This document shows positions 15,373 through 19,615 of a stretch of DNA of 19,615 nucleotides, piece after piece (position 1 is the first letter of the stretch; every line of letters begins with the position of its first letter). Source of the stretch: Hyphomicrobiales bacterium (GTDB lineage Bacteria; Pseudomonadota; Alphaproteobacteria; Rhizobiales; Xanthobacteraceae); assembly GCA_026400425.1 (NCBI GenBank), contig JAPLPC010000435.1, positions 1,947 to 21,561 on the forward strand, written 5' to 3'. The notes beneath the pieces are model-generated. The model saw only the letters and a program-made list of their open reading frames with translations. It ran no database searches and was not told the origin of the DNA. The translations under genes were made by a program, and so were the position numbers.

Positions 15373-15903
15373 ATGACATTGCCCCATATCTCCACATCTG
15401 AAGCCCAGAAGCTGATCGCGCGCGGCGCCGTGCTCGTCGATATCCGCGAGCCTGACGAACATGCCCGCGAGCGCATTGCGCTGGCGCGTCACGAACCGCT
15501 GTCACGACTTCGCGATGTCTCGGTGCCGGAGGCGACTCCAGCGGTGATCTTTCATTGCAAGGCCGGCAGCCGCACCGCCGCCAATGTCGAGCGGCTGGCG
15601 TCCTCGACGCAATGCGACGCCTATATTCTCGATGGCGGCATCGATGCGTGGAAGTCGGCCGGCTTGCCGGTGATCGCGGATCGCAAGCAGCCGATCGAGA
15701 TGATGCGACAGGTGCAGATCGTCGCCGGGTCGCTGGTGGTGATCGGAGCGGCCCTCGGCACCTGGGTCTCGCCGGGCTTCTACGCATTGTCGGCGTTCGT
15801 AGGCGCCGGTCTGGTGTTCGCGGGCGTCTCCGGCACCTGCATGATGGCGCGCATCCTGGCACTGGCGCCGTGGAATCGTCGCTCGACCGCAGCCCTCGGA
15901 TAA
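15373..15903 (+). CDS. Rhodanese with membrane tail (YgaP-like)
   Basis: A 176-residue protein. The rhodanese domain (about 1-110) has LVDIREPDEHARERI and the active-site loop CKAGSRTAAN with Cys62, which would carry the persulfide. The C-terminal part (about 110-165) holds two hydrophobic helices (IVAGSLVVIGAALGTWV and FYALSAFVGAGLVFAGVSGTCMMA) like the DUF2892 tail of E. coli YgaP, whose length (174) is nearly equal. The YgaP/YgaV pairing of membrane rhodanese with an ArsR regulator is reproduced here, 21 bases apart. ATG 15373 is preferred over GTG 15355 because TGGAG lies seven bases upstream. Its likely role is membrane-side transfer of sulfane sulfur. Confidence 0.93.
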   Translation: MTLPHISTSEAQKLIARGAVLVDIREPDEHARERIALARHEPLSRLRDVSVPEATPAVIFHCKAGSRTAANVERLASSTQCDAYILDGGIDAWKSAGLPVIADRKQPIEMMRQVQIVAGSLVVIGAALGTWVSPGFYALSAFVGAGLVFAGVSGTCMMARILALAPWNRRSTAALG

Positions 15904-15908
15904 AGTCG

Positions 15909-16703
15909 ATGACGTTCGGCCTGACCGATATCACAACGCTCGGCTCGGGCGGGCTGGTCGGCTTCGTGCTCGCTTTGGTCGGCGGCGGCGGATCGGTGCT
16001 GGCGGTGCCGCTGCTCGTCTATGTGGTCGGAGTCTCGTCGCCGCATGTGGCGATCGGGACAAGCGCGGTGGCGGTGGCGGTCAGCGCTTTCGCCAACATG
16101 CTGTCGCACTGGTCCGCCGGCAATGTGCGCTGGCCTTGCGCCATCACCTTCTCGCTCGCCGGCATCGGCGGCGCCTTTGCGGGATCGCTGGTCGCACAGC
16201 ATGTCGATGGCCAGAAGCTGCTGATCATGTTCGGCCTGCTGATGATCGCGATCGGCGTGTTGATGCTGGTCCCGCGGGCGAGCCGCGGCGATGCCACGAT
16301 CCGGCTCGACCGGACGACGGCACGCCGGCTGCTGCCGATGCTGATCAGCGTCGGCTTCGGCGTCGGTCTCATGGCCGGATTCTTCGGGATCGGCGGCGGG
16401 TTTCTGATCGTTCCCGGCCTGATGTTCGCGACCGGCATGCCGATGACGGCAGCGATCGGGACATCGCTGGTGGCCGTCGTCGCATTTGGCGCCTCCACTG
16501 CGGCAAGCTATGCGATGTCCGGCATGACCGACTGGCGACTGGCGGCGATCTTCATTGTCGGCGGCCTGATCGGCGGCTTGCTGGGCATGCTGGCCGGCAA
16601 GGCGCTCGGCCGCCACGACCGCGCCCTACGTGCGACCTTCGCCAGCGTCGTCATCATGACCGGCGGCTATGTCTGCCTGCGCGGGCTGCTGCACTTCATG
16701 TGA
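15909..16703 (+). CDS. TauE/SafE-family sulfite/sulfur anion exporter
   Basis: A 264-residue polytopic membrane protein with about eight helices in two repeats. Each repeat has a glycine-rich turn (GFVLALVGGGGSVLAVPLLVYVVG and GLMAGFFGIGGGFLIVPGLMF) followed by AIGTS, diagnostic of TauE/SafE. Members export sulfite, sulfoacetate or related anions. ATG 15909 starts five bases after the rhodanese stop, with GGATAAAG ahead of it, so the genes are co-transcribed. The frame is open further upstream to 15555, but that part overlaps the rhodanese gene and is not used. In this setting it would remove sulfite made by the persulfide dioxygenase; substrate inferred. Confidence 0.93.
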   Translation: MTFGLTDITTLGSGGLVGFVLALVGGGGSVLAVPLLVYVVGVSSPHVAIGTSAVAVAVSAFANMLSHWSAGNVRWPCAITFSLAGIGGAFAGSLVAQHVDGQKLLIMFGLLMIAIGVLMLVPRASRGDATIRLDRTTARRLLPMLISVGFGVGLMAGFFGIGGGFLIVPGLMFATGMPMTAAIGTSLVAVVAFGASTAASYAMSGMTDWRLAAIFIVGGLIGGLLGMLAGKALGRHDRALRATFASVVIMTGGYVCLRGLLHFM

Positions 16704-16771
16704 AGCGCGGCCGGGCTCACCCGACAGGTGACGCCCCTGACTATCCGCGATGCAGACGTTGATGCCAAACA

Positions 16772-16799
16772 AAAAGGGCGCCCTTGCGGACGCCCTTTT
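16772..16799. terminator. Bidirectional terminator between sulfur unit and pckA
   Basis: AAAAGGGCG (16772-16780) pairs with CGCCCTTTT (16791-16799) around a 10-base loop. Both strands end in a short T-run, so it can serve the rightward TauE gene and the leftward pckA gene, which converge here. Confidence 0.88.
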
Positions 16800-16822
16800 G
16801 AATCGATGATCGCAGGGGAGTT

Positions 16823-18436
16823 TTACTCCGCCGCCATCTTCACGTCCGGCGCGGCGGCGCGCACTTCGGCGTCCACTTGCGCTTCGAACTTGGCAAAGTT
16901 CTTCTGGAACATGCCGACCAGCTTTCGCGCGGTGGTATCGAACTCGGCCTTGTCCTTCCAGGTGTTCACCGGATCGAGGATCTCCGACGGCACCCCGTCC
17001 AGCGCGGTCGGCACCGCGAAGCCGAAATACTTGTCGGTGCGGAATTCGACGTTGCGCAGCGATCCATTCAACGCCGCAGTGAGCAGCGCACGCGTGACCT
17101 TGATCGGCATCCGCGAACCCACGCCGTATTTGCCGCCGGTCCAGCCGGTATTGACCAGCCAGCAATCGACATTGTGCTTGGCGATCAAGTCGCGCAGCAT
17201 GTTGCCATAGACCGAGGGATCGAGCGGCAGGAACGGCGAGCCGAAGCAGGTCGAGAATTCCGGCTCCGGATCATTGCCGAGGCCACGTTCGGTGCCCGCG
17301 ACCTTGGCGGTGTAGCCGGACAGAAAGTGATACATCGCCTGCGCCGGGGTCAGCTTGGCAATCGGTGGCAGTACGCCAAACGCGTCGGCGGCGAGCATCA
17401 CGACATTCTTCGGCTGCGGCGCACGCCCGGTGCGCGAGGCGTTCGGAATGAAGTCGAGCGGATAGGCCGAGCGGGTGTTCTCGGTCTTCGACCCGTCGTC
17501 GAAATCGGGCACGCGGGTGTTCTCGTCGAGAACGACGTTTTCCAGCACGGCACCGAAGCGCTTCGACGCCGCGTAAATCGCCGGCTCGGCTTCTTCCGAC
17601 AGTTTGATGGTCTTGGCGTAGCAGCCGCCTTCGAAATTGAAGATGCCGTCCTTGCCCCAGCCATGCTCGTCGTCACCAATCAGCGTGCGCTTCGGATCGG
17701 CCGACAGCGTGGTCTTGCCAGTGCCGGACAGGCCGAAGAAGATCGCACTGTCGCCGTCGGGGCCGACATTGGCCGAGCAATGCATCGGCATCACGCCCTT
17801 GGCGGGCAGATAGTAGTTCAGCGTGGTGAACACGCTCTTCTTCATCTCGCCGGCATAATAAGACCCGCCGATCAGAACGATCTTGCGGGCGAAATCAATG
17901 GCGACGACGTTTTCGGAGCGGCAGCCATGGCGTTTAGGATCGGCCTTGAAGCTCGGCAGATCGATGATGGTGAGTTCAGGCACGAAGTCCTTCAGCGCCG
18001 ATGCTTCCGGACGGATCAGCAGGGTGCGGATGAACAGCGAGTGCCAGGCGAGTTCGGTGAACACGCGGGTTTTGATCTGGAAGCTCGGATCGGCGCCGCC
18101 ATAGAGGTCCTGCGCAAACAGCGTCATCCCTTCGGCGTGCTTCTTGAAATCCGTGTAGAGCGCTTCGAATTGCTCGGGTGTGATCGACTGATTGCCGGCC
18201 CACCACATGTTCTCGGTGGAAGCATCCTTGACGGTGAACTTGTCCTTGGGGCTGCGGCCGGTGAAGTCGCCGGTGTCAGCGCACAATGCGCCGTCGGCAG
18301 ACAATTCGGCCTCGCCGGTGCGCAGCGAATGCTCATAGAGCTGCGGCGCGCCGAGGTTCCAGTTCACGGCTTTCAGATTCGTCAAACCGAATTTGTCGGC
18401 GCCATAGGCACCGTTGCGTACGCCCGTCTCTTGCAC
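16823..18436 (-). CDS. pckA: Phosphoenolpyruvate carboxykinase (ATP)
   Basis: A 537-residue gluconeogenic enzyme that converts oxaloacetate and ATP to PEP, CO2 and ADP. Seen are the kinase P-loop GLSGTGKTTLS from residue 235, DDEHGWG-x-DGIFNFEGGCYAK, the metal/substrate region NYYLPAKGVMPMHCSANVG, and NTGWTGGKYGVGSRM with the C-terminal ATP-binding part. Length matches ATP-type enzymes of rhizobia. The start is GTG 18436 with a perfect AAGGAGG seven bases upstream. Placement near chvI is shared with many Rhizobiales. A 9-bp inverted repeat upstream of the start suggests specific transcriptional control. Confidence 0.98.
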   Translation of the reverse strand: MQETGVRNGAYGADKFGLTNLKAVNWNLGAPQLYEHSLRTGEAELSADGALCADTGDFTGRSPKDKFTVKDASTENMWWAGNQSITPEQFEALYTDFKKHAEGMTLFAQDLYGGADPSFQIKTRVFTELAWHSLFIRTLLIRPEASALKDFVPELTIIDLPSFKADPKRHGCRSENVVAIDFARKIVLIGGSYYAGEMKKSVFTTLNYYLPAKGVMPMHCSANVGPDGDSAIFFGLSGTGKTTLSADPKRTLIGDDEHGWGKDGIFNFEGGCYAKTIKLSEEAEPAIYAASKRFGAVLENVVLDENTRVPDFDDGSKTENTRSAYPLDFIPNASRTGRAPQPKNVVMLAADAFGVLPPIAKLTPAQAMYHFLSGYTAKVAGTERGLGNDPEPEFSTCFGSPFLPLDPSVYGNMLRDLIAKHNVDCWLVNTGWTGGKYGVGSRMPIKVTRALLTAALNGSLRNVEFRTDKYFGFAVPTALDGVPSEILDPVNTWKDKAEFDTTARKLVGMFQKNFAKFEAQVDAEVRAAAPDVKMAAE

Positions 18437-18505
18437 GGATAGTCCTCCTTAGAGTCCGCTATTCGACATGTGCGGTTGCCTCCAACCCCACATTGCAGCG
18501 GTAGC

Positions 18506-18552
18506 CGTCACTATAACCGCTCCGGCTTTGATCCGGCGACTGAATAGTGACG
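18506..18552. promoter_or_regulatory. Long-spaced inverted repeat in pckA promoter region
   Basis: CGTCACTAT (18506-18514) and ATAGTGACG (18544-18552) are perfect 9-bp inverted arms, 29 bases apart, 70 to 116 bases before the pckA start. The position suits an operator bound by a dimer pair, or an mRNA leader hairpin if transcription starts upstream. The binding protein is unknown. Confidence 0.5.
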
Positions 18553-18618
18553 AAGATGTGAAAAGCCAAGCCGTCTTTACCCGACTCGGTTTATTCCAAG
18601 CATGGCAATTGACGTAGC

Positions 18619-19359
18619 TCAACCGCCCGAACTGCGGGCCTGCTCTGCCAGCTCTCGCAGCACTTTCCGCAAATCCATCGGCGTGACGATCCGTCGCGGA
18701 AAATCCAGCCGCAAGACCTTCGCGGTTCCGTCCTGCAGATCGAGTCCATCGGGATCGCAACCGGTGCAGCGCCAATCGCCCACTTCTGCGCCAAGCAGCT
18801 TCGTTGCGTACAGATTGAGCGCGTCGCCGTGATCTGCGTTCATGTGATCCATCGCCTCGGCTTCTGCGGCCAGAAGGCTTTCGGCGCCACTAAGATCGGT
18901 GAGATACTGCTCGGGCGCGAGATCGATGATGCGGCCGAAACCAGCGACCAGATGCAGCGATGACGGCCGGATCCAGAAGAATAAAAAATCCTTAAAATCC
19001 ACAAAGGCTTGGGCCGCCGGATGGGCGCTGAGATAGCGTCGCCGGAGAGTTTCGTGCTCGGCCTCGCCGGCTTTTTCGGCGACGCCGCCCAGCATGATTC
19101 TGGCGCCTTCGAGGGGATCACCCGGCCCTCGCTCGTCCAGCATCAACGAGACCCGTGGATCTCCCAGAATATTTCGAGTGTGCAGCGCCAATCGGGAAAT
19201 CAACAGAATCGGCGAGCCGTCAGGGTGGCTGGCCACGTTCACCAGGGAGCAGTAAGGCGCTCCGCTGTCGACGGCGAGGGTAGCGAGTGCCCCTTGCCTG
19301 CTGCGTCGCAACAGCGACCGCGTGACGCGCGAAGGATCGAAATCTGTGGTCGGCTCCAT
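18619..19359 (-). CDS. HugZ-family haem/flavin split-barrel protein
   Basis: A 246-residue protein of the HugZ/PNPOx-like type. The N-terminal split-barrel (about 10-150) shows RSLLRRSRQGALATLAVDSGAPYCSLVNVA, ISRLALHTRNILGDPRVSLML and FLFFWIRPSSLHLVAGFGRI. The C-terminal DUF2470-like domain contains AMDHMNADHGDALNLYA (170-186) with the conserved His residues. Family members bind haem or flavin; HugZ of Helicobacter degrades haem for iron. Whether this one degrades haem is not shown by sequence. ATG 19359 is preceded by GGGA at a workable distance. It lies between pckA and chvI, in the same direction as pckA and 182 bases upstream of it. Confidence 0.9.
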   Translation of the reverse strand: MEPTTDFDPSRVTRSLLRRSRQGALATLAVDSGAPYCSLVNVASHPDGSPILLISRLALHTRNILGDPRVSLMLDERGPGDPLEGARIMLGGVAEKAGEAEHETLRRRYLSAHPAAQAFVDFKDFLFFWIRPSSLHLVAGFGRIIDLAPEQYLTDLSGAESLLAAEAEAMDHMNADHGDALNLYATKLLGAEVGDWRCTGCDPDGLDLQDGTAKVLRLDFPRRIVTPMDLRKVLRELAEQARSSGG

Positions 19360-19575
19360 ATTAAATCCCGCTAATCATTGCCAAAAGTGCCTTCTCCCGC
19401 GATCGCAAGCGGCGTATATAGGTGTGGAACCCGCGCCCGGTTGAGGCGTTTATGGAACTTGGCCACACTTCAGCCCAGCTTGCATTGCTGGTTGACTGTG
19501 TTCTTAAGGCCACCTCGTACGGCGGAATATCCATTCTCCCCGCCGCACAGACCATCCGCTTCGGAAAGCAGGCTC

Positions 19576-19615
19576 ATGCCCACAATCGCCTTGGTCGATG
19601 ACGACCGCAACATTC
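19576..19615 (+). CDS. chvI: Response regulator ChvI, N-terminus only (cut by window)
   Basis: ATG 19576 opens a frame reading MPTIALVDDDRNI to the window end. The DDD after a short hydrophobic strand is the acidic pocket of a receiver domain. This exact N-terminal wording, with pckA nearby, matches ChvI, the regulator of the ChvG-ChvI acid/envelope two-component system of Rhizobiales. The 216 bases before it, shared with the divergent HugZ-type gene, hold no further gene that I can support. Confidence 0.85.
   Translation, partial: MPTIALVDDDRNI

Noticed and set aside
15780..16616. 278-codon minus-strand frame opposite the TauE gene
   Set aside because: Low-complexity Asp/His/Gln/Arg product mirroring a membrane protein; an antisense artefact.
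16877..18442. 521-codon open frame on the plus strand opposite pckA
   Set aside because: It is a full antisense shadow of a well-conserved gene, rich in Arg/Gly/His as expected from complementing GC-rich codons, with no recognisable domain.
19492..19520. TTGACT as a -35 element for chvI
   Set aside because: The hexamer is good, but the bases at the matching -10 spacing (TCGTAC) are poor, so no promoter is called.
19361..19555. 64-codon minus-strand frame before the HugZ-type gene
   Set aside because: It lies in the divergent promoter region, has no ribosome-binding site or recognisable motif, and ends against the HugZ-type start.
1..19615. CRISPR arrays, tRNA/rRNA genes, insertion sequences, prophage or integration sites
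   Set aside because: Read on both strands; no regularly spaced repeats, transposase or integrase motifs, or tRNA-like cloverleaf were found.

Overview
The window reads as a chromosomal segment of an alphaproteobacterium, most likely of the Bradyrhizobium / Rhodopseudomonas / Afipia group (Nitrobacteraceae). This rests on the GC-rich codon use, the GTG and TTG starts, the DUF2865 secreted protein, and the pckA - (hugZ-like) - chvI order at the right end, which is typical of Rhizobiales. Assignment to a genus is inference. No phage, insertion sequence, CRISPR array, tRNA or rRNA was seen, and no gene-free stretch exceeds about 300 bases.

Left part (1-7317): the 3' end of polA; a LysE-type exporter gene broken by a one-base frameshift; a membrane-bound c-di-GMP enzyme (GGDEF-EAL) whose periplasmic sensor carries a cytochrome-c-type CxxCH motif; a Nu-class (YfcG-like) glutathione transferase on the minus strand; pyrE followed closely by an NhaD/CitMHS-type membrane transporter; and a cysteine-containing DUF2865 secreted protein.

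Middle part (7330-13970): an unrecognised small acidic protein lies divergent to glycogen phosphorylase (glgP). Their shared 275-bp intergenic region contains a perfect GTTC-N7-GTTC, the alphaproteobacterial LexA (SOS) box. Next comes a PhoPQ/QseBC-like two-component system on the minus strand, divergent from two tandem genes whose proteins each carry what looks like a BOF-type OB-fold module (YgiW/VisP-like). One of these is membrane-anchored with a collagen-like (GPK)5 tail; the other lacks a signal and has a His-rich segment. An 8-bp-arm inverted repeat sits in the divergent promoter region. The arrangement resembles the enterobacterial ygiW-qseBC locus and is the most unusual grouping here.

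Right part (14049-19615): a reactive-sulfur detoxification locus, with an ETHE1/Blh-like metallo-beta-lactamase-fold persulfide dioxygenase divergent from an ArsR-type BigR/SqrR/YgaV-like regulator, a YgaP-like rhodanese with a membrane tail, and a TauE/SafE exporter. An AT-rich inverted repeat lies between the divergent genes. A bidirectional terminator separates this locus from pckA, which is transcribed leftward. pckA has a long-spaced perfect 9-bp inverted repeat in its promoter. A HugZ-type haem/flavin split-barrel protein and the first 13 codons of chvI close the window.

The segment is mostly core metabolism (DNA repair, pyrimidine synthesis, glycogen breakdown, gluconeogenesis) with inserted stress modules: envelope signalling, sulfide/persulfide handling and haem-linked c-di-GMP signalling.
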